Part shown: positions 26,107 to 36,726 of the stretch, piece by piece | Layout: every line of letters starts with the position of its first letter | How positions within the stretch are numbered: the first letter of the stretch is position 1 | Origin: Propionibacteriaceae bacterium | Lineage (GTDB): Bacteria > Actinomycetota > Actinomycetes > Propionibacteriales > Propionibacteriaceae | Direction: 5' to 3' | Assembly (NCBI GenBank): GCA_031261455.1 | Contig: JAISJP010000023.1 | Span: 1-64,000, forward strand | DNA: 64,000 bases | Notes under the pieces: generated by a model | What the model saw: the letters and a program-made list of their open reading frames with translations, nothing else | Database searches by the model: none | What the model was told of the DNA's origin: nothing | Position numbers and translations under genes: made by a program

Positions 26107-26979
26107 GTGAGCCAATACAGCACTCTTCTTGGCAAGGAGCCGATTCACGTCGGCAAAGTTCGTGAGCTATTTGACTGGGACGATGGCACCCTGCTGATGG
26201 TCGCCACTGACAACATATCAGCTTTTGACTACGTGTTAGACTCCGTCATTCCAGATAAGGGCAAGGTGCTCACCGAACTGAGCCTGTGGTGGTTTGAGCA
26301 GATCGCCGACGTAACTGCCAACCATGTGATCTCGGACGCCGTGCCCGAGGCCGTTGCTGGGCGTGCCGTGATCGTTGAAAAGCTCGACATGGTGCCCGTC
26401 GAATGCATCGCGCGTGGCTACCTCACCGGCACCGGCTGGGCGGAGTACCAAGTGAGCCAGACAGTATGCGGCATCCCCCTGCCCGCCGGACTTCATGACG
26501 GTTCGAAGCTGCCGGAGCCGATCTTCACACCCAGCACCAAGGCCGAGATCGGGGTGCATGACGAGAACATCTCGTACCAGACGATGGTAGATACGCTAAC
26601 CGGCCCGGAGTTAGGGGCGCAGATCCGCGACACCACGCTGGCTGTCTACAGTCGCGCTGAGGCGCTGGCCGCGACTCGGGGCATCATCTTGGCGGACACA
26701 AAGTTTGAGTTTGGTCGCCGCGCCGATGGCACTCTCGTGCTCGGTGACGAGGTGCTCACGCCCGACTCCTCACGTTTCTGGGACGCAGGCGACTACGCAC
26801 AAGGCAAGTTAACCAGCTTTGACAAGCAGTTTTTGCGCAACTGGCTCACCCAAGAGTCCGGCTGGGACAAGGCGTCTGGCACCACCCCGCCACCGCTGCC
26901 GGAGCACATCATCGCGGCCACGCGGGCGCGTTACATCGCGGCTTACGAGCAGCTGACCGGCAAGGCGTTCGTCGCCTGA
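26107..26979 (+). CDS. purC: SAICAR synthase
   Basis: Phosphoribosylaminoimidazole-succinocarboxamide synthase, an ATP-dependent step of purine synthesis. 290 residues, the longer yeast/actinobacterial form. The nucleotide loop GKVRELFDWDDGTLLMVATDNISAFD (about 17-42) and SPEEK-equivalent downstream segments, including FEFGRRADGTLVLGDEVLTPDSSRFW, are conserved. The GTG start is eight bases after TAGACT (26093-26098) with no ribosome binding site; purL has the identical arrangement. It heads a run with purS and purQ. Confidence 0.97.
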   Translation: MSQYSTLLGKEPIHVGKVRELFDWDDGTLLMVATDNISAFDYVLDSVIPDKGKVLTELSLWWFEQIADVTANHVISDAVPEAVAGRAVIVEKLDMVPVECIARGYLTGTGWAEYQVSQTVCGIPLPAGLHDGSKLPEPIFTPSTKAEIGVHDENISYQTMVDTLTGPELGAQIRDTTLAVYSRAEALAATRGIILADTKFEFGRRADGTLVLGDEVLTPDSSRFWDAGDYAQGKLTSFDKQFLRNWLTQESGWDKASGTTPPPLPEHIIAATRARYIAAYEQLTGKAFVA

Positions 26980-27005
26980 CTTTTGCGTTAGATAGGATTG
27001 AACAC

Positions 27006-27317
27006 ATGCCCAAGGTGATCGTTGAAGTAATGCCCAAACCCGAGATTCTCGACCCGCAAGGCAAGGCCATCACTGGCGCGCTCAAGCGTCTCGGCTATGA
27101 GGGCTTTGCGGTGCGCCAAGGCAAGCGGTTTGAGATCACGGTTGATGGTGCCCTTGACGAGCAACGCATCACTGCGATCGAGGCGTTCGCTGACACACTG
27201 CTAGCCAACACCGTCATCGAAGCCTACGAGGTCCATGCTGTCGTTGACGACGCCAACGACAGTGAACTTGAGGTCACTGGTCTCATCACAGTCCCTGCCG
27301 AAAGCCCGGTGGCCTGA
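27006..27317 (+). CDS. purS: FGAM synthase subunit PurS
   Basis: Small scaffold subunit of the three-part formylglycinamidine synthase (PurS, PurQ, PurL). 103 residues. The core is normal ([18 protein letters not shown] at the start, [10 protein letters not shown] near residue 70) but about 20 residues ([20 protein letters not shown]) extend the usual 80-residue length. The ATG follows TAGGAT (26993-26998) by seven bases, so it may also be read from its own leaderless transcript. purQ begins one base after its stop. Confidence 0.96.
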   Translation: MPKVIVEVMPKPEILDPQGKAITGALKRLGYEGFAVRQGKRFEITVDGALDEQRITAIEAFADTLLANTVIEAYEVHAVVDDANDSELEVTGLITVPAESPVA

Positions 27318-27318
27318 G

Positions 27319-27999
27319 GTGGCCCGCATCGGTGTAGTCACGTTCCCCGGTTCGCTTGATGACGTGGACGCCCTGCGGGCGGTGCGACTGAGCGGCGCCG
27401 AACCGGTGAGCTTGTGGCACGCGTCCGACTCGCTGAACGGTGTGGATGCCGTCATTCTGCCCGGCGGGTTTTCCTACGGCGACTACCTGCGTTGCGGCGC
27501 GATCTCGCGATTTGCCCCCATCATGGACGAGGTTATCCGCGGGGCCAATGAGGGCTTGCCAGTGTTGGGCATCTGCAACGGTTTTCAGGTGCTCTGCGAA
27601 TCCCACCTGCTCCCCGGCGCACTGATGCGCAACGAGCAGATGAAGTTCACCTGTCTCACCGCGCGTCTGCGGGTGGAGACCAACGACACGGTGTGGACGT
27701 GCAACTTTGCCCCCGGCGAAGAGATCGGCATTGCGCTGAAGAACGGTGAGGGCAACTTCCGCGCCGACCGGGAGACGCTCAAACGTCTCGAAGGTAATGA
27801 CCAGGTGGTGTTCCGCTACCTCGACAACCCCAACGGCTCGCTGAACGACATTGCTGGCATCACCAACGAGCGTGGCAACGTCGTTGGACTCATGCCACAC
27901 CCCGAGCACAACGTGGACCCGCTGGTCAGCGACACGCAGGACGGCGAAGTCTTCTTCCGTTCACTGTTGAGCTTCCTTGACGCCACCGCCAGCGTGTGA
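27319..27999 (+). CDS. purQ: FGAM synthase glutaminase subunit PurQ
   Basis: Class I glutamine amidotransferase supplying ammonia to PurL. 226 residues from GTG 27319, which gives the conserved start [20 protein letters not shown]. The catalytic Cys is in [13 protein letters not shown] (about 82-94) and the His/Glu pair in [10 protein letters not shown] (about 192-201). The start lies one base after the purS stop, so translation is coupled. PurS and PurQ are clustered here and PurL follows 3.2 kb later. Confidence 0.97.
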   Translation: MARIGVVTFPGSLDDVDALRAVRLSGAEPVSLWHASDSLNGVDAVILPGGFSYGDYLRCGAISRFAPIMDEVIRGANEGLPVLGICNGFQVLCESHLLPGALMRNEQMKFTCLTARLRVETNDTVWTCNFAPGEEIGIALKNGEGNFRADRETLKRLEGNDQVVFRYLDNPNGSLNDIAGITNERGNVVGLMPHPEHNVDPLVSDTQDGEVFFRSLLSFLDATASV

Positions 28000-28015
28000 C
28001 TGGTAGCCTTGCTCG

Positions 28016-29005
28016 GTGACTAAACGGGGACGTGCCAACCTACTGCTGCTGTTTGCCGCAGTCATTTGGGGGTTCGCCTTCACCGCCCAAAAGGTCGGCG
28101 GCCAGTCGATGGGGCCGTTCACCTACTCATCGGTGCGTTTCGCGATGGGTGGGGCGCTGCTTGCCTTCATCGTTATTCCCATCATGTCTGCGCGAAAGCC
28201 CTTGTCGTCTCAAGAACGACGCGCCGCCACACTGGCGGTCCTCCCCTCGGCGCTCCCGTGCGGCTTGCTGCTTGCCATTGCTGTGAATATCCAGCAGGTA
28301 GCGCTCGAATTCACGTCTGTGGGCAACGCTGCGTTCATCACCGGACTGTATCTGGTGTTCACCCCACTGTTGGGGCTTTTCTTTGGGGGACGGGTAAACG
28401 GCCTGACGCTGATCGGCATCGCGGTGGCCGTCTCCGGATCGTATTTCATCGCCGTCACGGGTGACTTCACCATCGGTTCTGGCGACGTGATCGTCCTCGG
28501 TGCGGCAGTGGCGTTCGCCATCCACATCTTGGTGGTGGACAACGTGGCCAAGCGAGTGGACCCCATCAAGTTCTCGGCGGCACAGTTCTTTTCATGCGGG
28601 TTCTTCTCCGCCGTGGGTGCCCTATTCTTTGACGAGGCCCCATTCACCGGTTTCGGTGACACCATAATCCCGCTGCTCTACGGTGGTTTCATCTCGGTGG
28701 GCATCGCCTACACGCTGCAGGTGATTGGCCAGATCGATGCCCTGCCCAGCCACGGTGCCCTAATTATGAGCATGGAGAGCGTCTTCGGCGCTGTCGGCGG
28801 CGCGCTGCTGTTGCAGGAGTACATGAGCGCCCGCGGACTGCTAGGTGCCGCCCTTATGACCTGCGGACTTATCGTCTCCCAGTTGGGTCAGGGCAAAGAC
28901 ACAGACGCACTGACCTCGGCAGGTGCTGCGGAGTCGTCGGATGCCGGTGAGTCCGTGGCGTCAACGGGACCAGCAGACTCAGTAGATTCGCTGGTTGGTT
29001 CCTGA
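28016..29005 (+). CDS. EamA-family (DMT) transporter
   Basis: 329-residue membrane protein with ten hydrophobic helices in two EamA repeats. ANLLLLFAAVIWGFAFTAQKVGGQSMGPFTYSSVRFA is the typical first-repeat start, and LMSMESVFGAVGGALLLQE-like sequence closes the second. Substrates of this group are metabolites or amino acids; none can be named. GTG 28016 follows TAGCCT (28004-28009) by six bases, a leaderless layout. Its Ala/Ser/Asp-rich C-terminal tail is encoded opposite the C-terminus of the convergent acyltransferase gene, overlapping by 118 nt. Confidence 0.9.
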   Translation: MTKRGRANLLLLFAAVIWGFAFTAQKVGGQSMGPFTYSSVRFAMGGALLAFIVIPIMSARKPLSSQERRAATLAVLPSALPCGLLLAIAVNIQQVALEFTSVGNAAFITGLYLVFTPLLGLFFGGRVNGLTLIGIAVAVSGSYFIAVTGDFTIGSGDVIVLGAAVAFAIHILVVDNVAKRVDPIKFSAAQFFSCGFFSAVGALFFDEAPFTGFGDTIIPLLYGGFISVGIAYTLQVIGQIDALPSHGALIMSMESVFGAVGGALLLQEYMSARGLLGAALMTCGLIVSQLGQGKDTDALTSAGAAESSDAGESVASTGPADSVDSLVGS

Positions 29006-30102
29006 CCGGCTGATGTCAGTTTCGGGCGCATCGCCTTCACTGCATTGATCGCGGGCTGTTCGACAAAGCGCCAACTGAGCAGACCCAAACCCACTGAGAC
29101 CACAGTTACTATCAGAATGTCTACGGATAGCGGCGGCTTGGTGATGTATCCGTGGATAATCAACACGGAAACCAGTTGCTGCACCGCAAACCCATAGATG
29201 TAGGTGCCGTAGCTGGCATCGTACTTTCGGGTGAGAGTTCCGAGCTTGCCCAGCGGGAAGGCCGAGCTAATCCAGAGAATAGTGTAGGTATACAAGGGGG
29301 CAATGAGCCCGGTGCCGTTCCACCCAGTTACGGGCGAAAAACCTGTGAGGGCGATGATGACAACGGCAGAACTAAGGGCGATGTACCAGCGAAATGGCAG
29401 TCGATCCTTGAGCAGATAAGCCAGCGAGCCACCGAGGAAGAACGGCATCAGCTGGGCAAACCCTTGGAATAATGCGCCGGCGGAGTAGCGTGACTGCAAG
29501 GTCGGTTCGATAAGACTGGCACCCGTCGTCAACACCCAAGCTGCCGCGACTCCAACTGTGCGCCACCGGGGCGCGAGGCTCAGCAACACTCCGATCACTA
29601 GGCAGCACATGAACTCGTAGTACAGGGTCCAATGAGAGCCACTCCACACATTCGGGTAGGGAACGCCTGCCAGCGTGTCGCCAATACCATACTGACCGAT
29701 AACAAAGGCAGGATTCAGGTTTGCAAACACGTAGGAGGCAGGCGACGGCTGGGTGCTGAGATAGCCTGCGATCCTGCCAGTGGCTAGCACCAGCGCGACC
29801 GGGGCAAATACGACCACGGTAATCAAGTTACACACGATGTAACCGGGGAACATCCGTCCCACTCGTTGCATCAAGAACAGTGGGGCCGACGAATTGCAGC
29901 GGCTTCCGGTTACTAAGTATCCGCTGACGCAGAAGAAACCCATCACGGCCCATCCGCTGATAGTGTTACCGAGGATGGCGCGCTCTCCGCTGTAGCCACC
30001 GAGTATGTAGGCGTGTGAGAAGATCACCATCGTCGCAAATGCCAGGCGAATGAGGTTTAGTGAGTTGTGTCGCGCATCGAACTCATTGACTCCTAGATTC
30101 AT
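28888..30102 (-). CDS. Acyltransferase 3 family membrane protein
   Basis: 404-residue OafA/NolL-type integral membrane acyltransferase that transfers acetyl or other acyl groups to extracellular glycans. The first helix RLAFATMVIFSHAYILGG carries the conserved R-x(n)-H, and MGFFCVSGYLVTGSRCNS plus RVGRMFPGYIVCNL follow the family pattern. About ten helices are visible, then a soluble Ala/Ser/Asp-rich tail overlapping the convergent transporter gene. The ATG at 30102 follows TAGGGT (30109-30114) by six bases, so it is probably leaderless. Confidence 0.9.
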   Translation of the reverse strand: MNLGVNEFDARHNSLNLIRLAFATMVIFSHAYILGGYSGERAILGNTISGWAVMGFFCVSGYLVTGSRCNSSAPLFLMQRVGRMFPGYIVCNLITVVVFAPVALVLATGRIAGYLSTQPSPASYVFANLNPAFVIGQYGIGDTLAGVPYPNVWSGSHWTLYYEFMCCLVIGVLLSLAPRWRTVGVAAAWVLTTGASLIEPTLQSRYSAGALFQGFAQLMPFFLGGSLAYLLKDRLPFRWYIALSSAVVIIALTGFSPVTGWNGTGLIAPLYTYTILWISSAFPLGKLGTLTRKYDASYGTYIYGFAVQQLVSVLIIHGYITKPPLSVDILIVTVVSVGLGLLSWRFVEQPAINAVKAMRPKLTSAGQEPTSESTESAGPVDATDSPASDDSAAPAEVSASVSLP

Positions 30103-30160
30103 GGGATAACCCTACCCTGGCGTACCCGTGTCAGTATTCCTAAGGGCGACCCACATGTGC

Positions 30161-31078
30161 CTAGGCGTAGGAGATAGCCGAGCGTAGGGGAGAGGTCTCG
30201 TCTACCTCGAAAAGCTTGCCGGCACCGGCTAGGGCGTCGCCTAGGGGTTGCACGATCTTGGCCGCCGGGAGCGCACGTTGAAGGTGTGTCTCAAAGCTCG
30301 CTCGGAGTTCTGGGGAACGGAAGACGCCTCCTAGGGTGCCCACCAGTGTGCCTTCGGGTCGGGTCTCGCCGACTTTCACGGCGGCAGTGGCCACCGAGTG
30401 AGCCAGCTCGCGGGCGGCGTTGTCGAGGATCGCGGCTGCAACCGCATCCGTGGGGGCGAGCGTGGCTACCGTCTTGCAGTACGATGCGATGCGACGCACC
30501 CAGTTCTCGTCATTCTGAATCTCAAGGTAGGCCTCTTCGATGTCTGCGAAGTCGCGTTCAACCACGCTCAGCAACGACGTTTGCTGCCCGCGTCCGTCGT
30601 GGGCGCGCATCACAGCTTCGAGACCTGCCCGACCAATGGAGAACCCGGACCCGCTGTCGCCCAACTGCGAACCCCAACCGTCAACACGCCAAGTCCGTTC
30701 TTGCCCTACGCCAAACACGATCACGCCAGTGCCGGCAGCAACGATTACGCCGTTTTGGTGGTTTAGCGCACCCAAGTAGTTGCTCACTGAGTCGTGGGCG
30801 ACGGCCACCTGATGCACGCTGGTGTCGCCCAACAGGCCAAGCAGGTGGGCTGCGGTGTGTTGGCTGCCGCGTCCCGTGGATCCAACGGCCACTTGGGTGG
30901 GCGAGTGATCGGCGAAGGTGACTAGCGCTGCACGCACTATGTCTGCCCACTGCGGCACTAGCGGAGTATCGTTCCGCACGCCAGGCATCTCGATTGGGGC
31001 TTGCGCAACACCGTCAACAACGACGCGAATGCGTGCCCCAGTTTGACCGGCGTCCACCACCAGCAGCGTGTCACTCAT
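30161..31078 (-). CDS. BadF/BcrA-type kinase, N-acetylglucosamine kinase-like
   Basis: ASKHA-fold sugar kinase of the BadF/BadG/BcrA-ATPase family, 305 residues. The phosphate-1 loop is LVVDAGQTGARIRVVVDG (about 5-22), and IVAAGTGVIVFGVG with GWGSQLGDSGSGFSIGRAGLEAV (about 105-145) resembles GlcNAc and glucosamine kinases. Its likely role is phosphorylating an amino sugar from cell-wall or chitin turnover. The ATG at 31078 directly abuts a perfect palindrome (31078-31096), which suggests control by a repressor. Confidence 0.83.
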   Translation of the reverse strand: MSDTLLVVDAGQTGARIRVVVDGVAQAPIEMPGVRNDTPLVPQWADIVRAALVTFADHSPTQVAVGSTGRGSQHTAAHLLGLLGDTSVHQVAVAHDSVSNYLGALNHQNGVIVAAGTGVIVFGVGQERTWRVDGWGSQLGDSGSGFSIGRAGLEAVMRAHDGRGQQTSLLSVVERDFADIEEAYLEIQNDENWVRRIASYCKTVATLAPTDAVAAAILDNAARELAHSVATAAVKVGETRPEGTLVGTLGGVFRSPELRASFETHLQRALPAAKIVQPLGDALAGAGKLFEVDETSPLRSAISYA

Positions 31079-31096
31079 ACGCAATATTATTGCGTA
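31078..31096 (-). promoter_or_regulatory. Palindromic operator on the kinase start codon
   Basis: TACGCAATATTATTGCGTA is a perfect 9-1-9 palindrome. On the minus strand it contains TAATAT (31083-31088), a possible -10 five bases before the ATG. A repressor bound here would block both the promoter and the 5' end of the message. Confidence 0.7.
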
Positions 31097-31246
31097 AATA
31101 GGCGGGGTTTTCTGCATGTTGGCGACACAAATGACTCATCAGCAAACCTTTTGGTGATTTTGGCGCGAGTGTGCTGGGGTGAGCTCACGCAACATGATGA
31201 CACTACTCGGACGTAAGCGGCCAAAAGCCCGGTAGACTTGCCAATT

Positions 31247-33508
31247 GTGGCCGATACCGTGAAAAATGCCCGCAAGACGCCGGACCTTGAGCAGCCTTGG
31301 GCTGAGTTGGGCCTCAAGCCCGACGAGTACCAACGTATCCGTGACATTTTGGGACGTCGTCCAACGGGCGCCGAGCTGGCTATGTACTCGGTGATGTGGA
31401 GCGAGCACTGCTCGTATAAGTCATCCAAAGTCCACCTAAAACGTTTTAGCGTTTTGGAGCAGACGACGCCCCGTGGCCCGCTGCTGGCAGGCATCGGTGA
31501 CAACGCCGGAGCGGTGGACATCGGTCAGGGCTACGCGGTCACCTTCAAACTGGAGTCGCACAACCACCCGTCCTACGTTGAGCCGTTCCAAGGGGCGGCC
31601 ACCGGCGTTGGTGGTATTGTCCGCGACATTCTCGCCATGGGTGCGCGCCCGATTGGAGTCATGGATCCGCTGCACTTTGGCCCCATCGACGCGCACGAGA
31701 CCGCGCGAGTGTTGCCCGGAATCGTCGCCGGGGTGGGTTCTTACGGCAACTGTCTCGGCCTGCCCAATATCGGCGGTGAGGTCATCTTTGACAAGACGTA
31801 CCTCGGAAACCCGCTAGTCAACGTGCTTTGCGTCGGCTTGATGCGTCACGAAGACCTGCATCAGGCCATCGCCACCGGCGTGGGAAATCGCGTCATCATG
31901 TACGGCGCGGCTACCGGCGGGGACGGTATCGGCGGCGCGTCCATCCTTGCCTCCGAGACGTTTGATGACACCAAGGCCGCCAAGCGTCCCTCTGTTCAGG
32001 TGGGCGACCCGTTCATGGAGAAGCTGCTCATCGAATGCACTCTTGAACTTTTCCACGCAGGGGTGGTGCGCGCCATTCAAGACTTCGGCGCGGCGGGCAT
32101 CTCCTGCGCTACCTCGGAGCTTGCCTCGGCTGGCGACTCCGGCATGCACGTCAACCTTGACCTAGTCGCCCTGCGTGACCCGTCGCTCACCCCAGAAGAG
32201 ATCTTGATGAGTGAGTCTCAGGAGCGCATGATGGCTATCGTCGCGCCCGAGGACGTGGATGCGTTCATGGCTATCGCGGCCAAGTGGGACGTGCTCGCCA
32301 CCGACATCGGCGAACTCAGCGATGACGGACGACTCGTCATCAAGTGGCAGGGCGAGACCATCGTCAACGTCGATCCGAAGACCGTTGCCCATGACGGCCC
32401 AGAGTATGACCGCCCGCGTCAGCGTCCCGAATGGATCGACGCTCTGAACGCCGATGTGGCTGAAAATCTGCCGAAGGCGCAAAGCGGCGACGAACTGCGT
32501 GCGCAACTGCTTGCCATCGTCGGTTCGCCAAACCAGTGCGACAAGTCATGGGTGACGCGTCAGTACGACCACTTCGTCATGGGCAACTCGGTGCTGGTTC
32601 AGCCCGAGGATTCCGGGGTGCTGCGCATCGACGAAAACACCAACCTTGGCGTCGCCCTGTCCACCGACGCGAATGGTCGCTACACCTACCTCAACCCGTA
32701 CCTCGGTGCCCAGTTGGCGCTCAGCGAGGCCTACCGCAACGTCGCCTGCGTGGGTGCCGAACCGGTCGCCATCACCGACTGTCTTAACTTTGGCAGCCCG
32801 GAAGACCCAGAGGTCATGTGGCAGTTCCTAGAGGCCATCATCGGCCTAGTTGACGGCTGCCGCGAGTTGGGCACGCCCGTGACTGGCGGAAATGTCAGCT
32901 TCTACAACCAGACCGGCACCACAAACATCCTGCCGACCCCCGTGGTCGGTATGCTGGGAGTGATGGACGACGTGTCCAAGCGCACGCGCCAGTCCTTTGC
33001 GACACCCGGCGACCAAATCTTCCTGCTCGGCACCACGCTAGAAGAGTTGAGCGGTTCCGTCTGGGAAGACGTCATTCACGACCATCTTGGCGGAGTGCCA
33101 CCAAAGCCCAACTTTGCCGCCGAGAAGGCGCTGGCGCTGGTGTTGCAGGCGTCTGCCACCGAGGGCATCTTGGCTAGCGCTCACGACCTATCGGAAGGCG
33201 GTTTGGCGCAGGGGTTGAGCGAAAGCTGCCTGCCAAAAGGCCGCGGGGCGAGCATCACTTTGCCCGACGCCTTGGACGCCACCACACAGCTGTTCTCGGA
33301 GAGCCCCGCACGCGCTCTGGTGTCACTCGACACGGAGAACGTGGGCAGACTGCAGTATCTGTGTGCCAAACACTCGCTGCCTCTCACCCGCCTGGGGCAG
33401 GTCACCGACGAGGCGTCACTGGTTGTCGCAGGTCAGTTCGCCATCGGTCTTGACGAACTGCGCACCACGTGGGAGCGCCCCATCCCTGACGCCATGTCTC
33501 GCGCCTGA
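31247..33508 (+). CDS. purL: FGAM synthase large subunit PurL
   Basis: ATP-dependent synthetase subunit making FGAM, 753 residues: the short, Bacillus-type PurL that needs PurS and Pur[20 protein letters not shown] (about 43-61) and [24 protein letters not shown] (about 101-125) are signature segments. GTG 31247 follows TAGACT (31233-31238) by exactly eight bases, the same as at purC, so both appear leaderless and may be co-regulated. An in-frame TTG three codons earlier is less likely. Confidence 0.97.
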   Translation: MADTVKNARKTPDLEQPWAELGLKPDEYQRIRDILGRRPTGAELAMYSVMWSEHCSYKSSKVHLKRFSVLEQTTPRGPLLAGIGDNAGAVDIGQGYAVTFKLESHNHPSYVEPFQGAATGVGGIVRDILAMGARPIGVMDPLHFGPIDAHETARVLPGIVAGVGSYGNCLGLPNIGGEVIFDKTYLGNPLVNVLCVGLMRHEDLHQAIATGVGNRVIMYGAATGGDGIGGASILASETFDDTKAAKRPSVQVGDPFMEKLLIECTLELFHAGVVRAIQDFGAAGISCATSELASAGDSGMHVNLDLVALRDPSLTPEEILMSESQERMMAIVAPEDVDAFMAIAAKWDVLATDIGELSDDGRLVIKWQGETIVNVDPKTVAHDGPEYDRPRQRPEWIDALNADVAENLPKAQSGDELRAQLLAIVGSPNQCDKSWVTRQYDHFVMGNSVLVQPEDSGVLRIDENTNLGVALSTDANGRYTYLNPYLGAQLALSEAYRNVACVGAEPVAITDCLNFGSPEDPEVMWQFLEAIIGLVDGCRELGTPVTGGNVSFYNQTGTTNILPTPVVGMLGVMDDVSKRTRQSFATPGDQIFLLGTTLEELSGSVWEDVIHDHLGGVPPKPNFAAEKALALVLQASATEGILASAHDLSEGGLAQGLSESCLPKGRGASITLPDALDATTQLFSESPARALVSLDTENVGRLQYLCAKHSLPLTRLGQVTDEASLVVAGQFAIGLDELRTTWERPIPDAMSRA

Positions 33509-33699
33509 CGCGACGTCATTGTTGCATTCCTGCGTGCCAGCGCTGGAGTGGACGTTGCTCCATCCCACGCCTAGAACGCTACTGCGTGGTGCCAGCAAGT
33601 CACAGACCATCTCGTCTGACACGTTGTAGAGCGTCGGGAGTGTTTGCCAGTGAGGGCGACACGATTTGGATACCAGCTCAGGGCACTACAATTGCACGC

Positions 33700-35028
33700 A
33701 TGACTGATCTTGCATCCCGCGTCGAAGCTGCCCTTGATGCCACCTATCTCGACTATCTGAAGTTCATCTCGATCCCATCGATCTCGAGCCAGCCGGAACA
33801 CGACCCCGATTTGGTGGTCAGTGCCGAGACGTACGCCGGATGGCTGCGCGAGCTTGGTTGCCCAAACGTGAAGGTCGTGCGTGAGGGTGGCGCGCCCGCT
33901 GTCTTGGCTCACTTCCCGGCACCCGAGGGTAAGCCCACCATCTGTCTCTACGCCCATCACGACGTGCAACCCACCGGTGATCTCAGCCTGTGGACCACGC
34001 CGCCGTTCGAGCCGCAGGAACGCGGCGGCCGCCTCTATGGCCGCGGACCTGCCGACGACAAGGGCTGCGCCATGAGCCACATCGCCATGTTGCGCGCGTT
34101 CAATGGCAAACCGCCGGTTGGCGTCAAGCTGTTCATCGAGGGCGAAGAGGAGTACGGCTCCACCTCCCTTGGTGCCGTCATCGAGCGTCACCGCGACATG
34201 CTTGAAGCCGACCTGTTCATCATCGCGGACGGAGGCACTTGGGAGGTCGGTGTCCCCGCCGTCACCACCACCCTGCGCGGCGTCGTGTCAGCCGTGGTCA
34301 CTGTTGAGACGTTGAAGACTGGCGTCCACTCTGGCGAGTTCGGCGGTGTCGTCCCTGACGCCCTCACCACGCTGTGCCGCCTGCTCGCCACACTGCATGA
34401 CGAAAAGGGCGACGTTGCCATTGAAGGGCTGCTGAAGACGCCCGCACCCGACCTTGACTACCCTGAGGAGCGCTTGGTTTCCGAGACTGGCAAGTTGGAC
34501 GGTGTGGAGTTCATCGGTTCCGGCACGTTCGTGGAGCGCATGTGGACCCGCCCCACCGCATCGGTGCTCGCCATCGACACCACATCGGTTGCCAACGCGT
34601 CCAACACTCTGATCCCGAAGGCCACCGCCAAGGTGAGTGTGCGCATCGCTCCCGGTGAAAATGCCCCACATGCGCTGCAATGCCTGATCGACCACCTGTT
34701 GACTCACGCGTCTTGGGGTGCAAAGGTCAGCATCGGTGAGACGGACGCCGGGCAGCCGGGAATCGCCCCGTTTGAGGGCCCGCTGTGCCAGGTTTACGCC
34801 GAGGCGTTGACGGAAGGCTTCGGCGTCGCTCCGGTGGAATCCGGCACCGGCGGCTCCATCCCGATGATTGCCGAGTTCATGGAGGCGTTCCCGAACGCCG
34901 AGATCGCCTGCACCGGTGTCGCTGACCCCGACGCGCACATGCACGGCATCGACGAGTCGGTCGAACTAGCCGACTGGCGCAAGTACACCCTTGCCAACGC
35001 CCTGTTCCTAGAGAAGCTCGGCGCCTGA
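33700..35028 (+). CDS. M20-family dipeptidase (first copy)
   Basis: Zinc dipeptidase or carboxypeptidase of the M20/ArgE/CPG2 family, 442 residues. The metal site is H86-x-D88 in LYAHHDVQP, Asp in GRGPADDKG (about 119), catalytic Glu in [10 protein letters not shown] (about 149), and a final His in [11 protein letters not shown] near the C-terminus. The dimerisation domain spans about 205-325. ATG 33700 lies seven bases after TACAAT (33687-33692), a leaderless layout. A paralogue of the same length starts nine bases after its stop. Confidence 0.93.
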   Translation: MTDLASRVEAALDATYLDYLKFISIPSISSQPEHDPDLVVSAETYAGWLRELGCPNVKVVREGGAPAVLAHFPAPEGKPTICLYAHHDVQPTGDLSLWTTPPFEPQERGGRLYGRGPADDKGCAMSHIAMLRAFNGKPPVGVKLFIEGEEEYGSTSLGAVIERHRDMLEADLFIIADGGTWEVGVPAVTTTLRGVVSAVVTVETLKTGVHSGEFGGVVPDALTTLCRLLATLHDEKGDVAIEGLLKTPAPDLDYPEERLVSETGKLDGVEFIGSGTFVERMWTRPTASVLAIDTTSVANASNTLIPKATAKVSVRIAPGENAPHALQCLIDHLLTHASWGAKVSIGETDAGQPGIAPFEGPLCQVYAEALTEGFGVAPVESGTGGSIPMIAEFMEAFPNAEIACTGVADPDAHMHGIDESVELADWRKYTLANALFLEKLGA

Positions 35029-35036
35029 GACCCAAC

Positions 35037-36365
35037 ATGAGCAACATCATTGAGCGGGTTGACGCTGAGTACGAGCGGGCGTTGGCCGACTTCAAGCAGT
35101 TGTTGACTATTCCGAGCGTCTCGTTTCTGCCGGAGCACAACGCCGATACCCGCGCCACGGCCGAGCAGATCGTCGCGTGGCTCAAGGAACTGAACTGCCC
35201 AGATGTCCATCTGATGGACGAGGGCGGACACCCTGCCGTCATGGCGCACTTTCCGGCACCAGCAGGAAAGCCGACGGCGTGTCTCTACGCTCACTATGAC
35301 GTGCAGCCCAGCGGTGACGTGGCGCTCTGGACGTCACCTCCATTTGAACCGGAGATTCGCGACGGACGTCTCTACGGGCGGGGCCCGGCCGACGATAAGT
35401 GTTGCGTGCTCAACCACCTTGCCATGTTGCGCGCGTTCGATGGCAAGCCCCCGATTGGAGTCAAGCTGTTCCTTGAAGGCGAAGAGGAGATCGGCAGCCC
35501 CAGCATGGGCGCGTTCTTAGAGCGTCACCACGACGAGATCGACGCCGATATATTTATGATCGCCGACGGTGGCGTGTGGGAGATCGGCCAACCCGCCGTG
35601 GCGGTTGCACTGCGCGGTATGTTGGCGCTCACCGTCGAGGTGAACACACTCGACCACGGCATCCACTCCGGCGAGTACGGTGCCGTTGTCCCGGACGCCA
35701 ACATGGCGCTGGTCAAGATGCTCTCCAGTATCTATGCAGACGACGGTTCTGTCGTCATCGACGGCCTGACCATGTACCCCTCGTTCGACTTCGACTACCC
35801 GTATGAGCGTCTGCAACAAGAGGCGTGCAAACTGGACGGGGTGCACTGGATTGGCACCGGCACTGTCGTGGATCGCCTGTGGAGCGGTCCCAGCGCCACC
35901 ATCATCGGTATTGACGCCACCTCGGTTGCCAACGCGTCCAACACGCTGGCACCAACGGCTCGGGCCAGGCTCAGCGTGCGTATCGCGCCGGGAGATGACC
36001 CAGACCGCGCCCTAGAGCGCGTCATTGAACACTTGAACAAGCACACGCCGTGGGGCGCGCAGGTGTCGTTCTACGACTTTATGACCGGCAAACCCGGCCT
36101 GCTGCCGTTCACCGGCGAGGTGTGCGAGGCCTACGCCGAGGCTTGCGTCGAGGCTTGGGGCGTGCGTCCCCTGGAGTGGGCGATGGGCGGCTCCATCCCC
36201 ATGGTGCCCGACTTCCAGGCGGCGTTCCCCGGTGCCGTCATCCTCAACGCGGGCGTCTTCGACCCCGAGTCGCGCATCCACGGCATCGACGAGTCAGTAC
36301 ACCTAGAAACATGGCACGCCTTCACCCGCGCCGAGGCGCTCTGGCTTGAGAAACTCGGGGAGTGA
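35037..36365 (+). CDS. M20-family dipeptidase (second copy)
   Basis: Second M20 dipeptidase, also 442 residues and closely similar throughout to the preceding gene: [12 protein letters not shown] holds the first metal His and Asp, GRGPADDKC the bridging Asp, [10 protein letters not shown] the catalytic Glu and [11 protein letters not shown] the last His. The proteins differ in the residue after DDK (Cys instead of Gly) and in the dimerisation domain, which suggests diverged substrates. It lies eight bases past the first gene's stop and is surely co-transcribed. Confidence 0.93.
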   Translation: MSNIIERVDAEYERALADFKQLLTIPSVSFLPEHNADTRATAEQIVAWLKELNCPDVHLMDEGGHPAVMAHFPAPAGKPTACLYAHYDVQPSGDVALWTSPPFEPEIRDGRLYGRGPADDKCCVLNHLAMLRAFDGKPPIGVKLFLEGEEEIGSPSMGAFLERHHDEIDADIFMIADGGVWEIGQPAVAVALRGMLALTVEVNTLDHGIHSGEYGAVVPDANMALVKMLSSIYADDGSVVIDGLTMYPSFDFDYPYERLQQEACKLDGVHWIGTGTVVDRLWSGPSATIIGIDATSVANASNTLAPTARARLSVRIAPGDDPDRALERVIEHLNKHTPWGAQVSFYDFMTGKPGLLPFTGEVCEAYAEACVEAWGVRPLEWAMGGSIPMVPDFQAAFPGAVILNAGVFDPESRIHGIDESVHLETWHAFTRAEALWLEKLGE

Positions 36366-36398
36366 GCTGGTGGGGCTTTCGCGACGGGGAGGTGAGCC

Positions 36399-36614
36399 GT
36401 GGCTGAGGAGCTGACGCCAGTCTTCGAGAGTTTTGTCGAACGCAAGATTCGTGAGGCTCAGGAGGCGGGGGAGTTCGAGCGCCTGCCGGGCGAAGGCAAA
36501 CCACTAAAGCTGCGCCACCGAGATGACCCGGACTGGTGGGTCAAGTCCAAGATTGAGGACGAGAATCTAGGCCCTGAGTTGCGCGAACTGACGCGACAGC
36601 GCTACCGCGCGTGA
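36399..36614 (+). CDS. DUF1992 (DnaJC28 conserved domain) protein
   Basis: 71-residue soluble protein that is almost entirely the DUF1992 domain: the pattern FERLPGEGKPLKL (about 27-39), then DDPDWWVKSKI, is diagnostic. Function is unknown in bacteria. GTG 36399 has GGGGAGGTGAG upstream, one of the better ribosome binding sites in the window. It is the third gene after the M20 pair on the same strand and convergent with the LCP gene. Confidence 0.85.
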   Translation: MAEELTPVFESFVERKIREAQEAGEFERLPGEGKPLKLRHRDDPDWWVKSKIEDENLGPELRELTRQRYRA

Positions 36615-36726
36615 GTCCGCATCAGCACATCGCTCTCTAAGAAATTCTGACATCGTCGTCGGAGGGTGTGAGCCTGTTTCGCCAAGCGCTCAATTCGGTG
36701 GGGTGCGAACGTGAGTGAAAGCGGGC

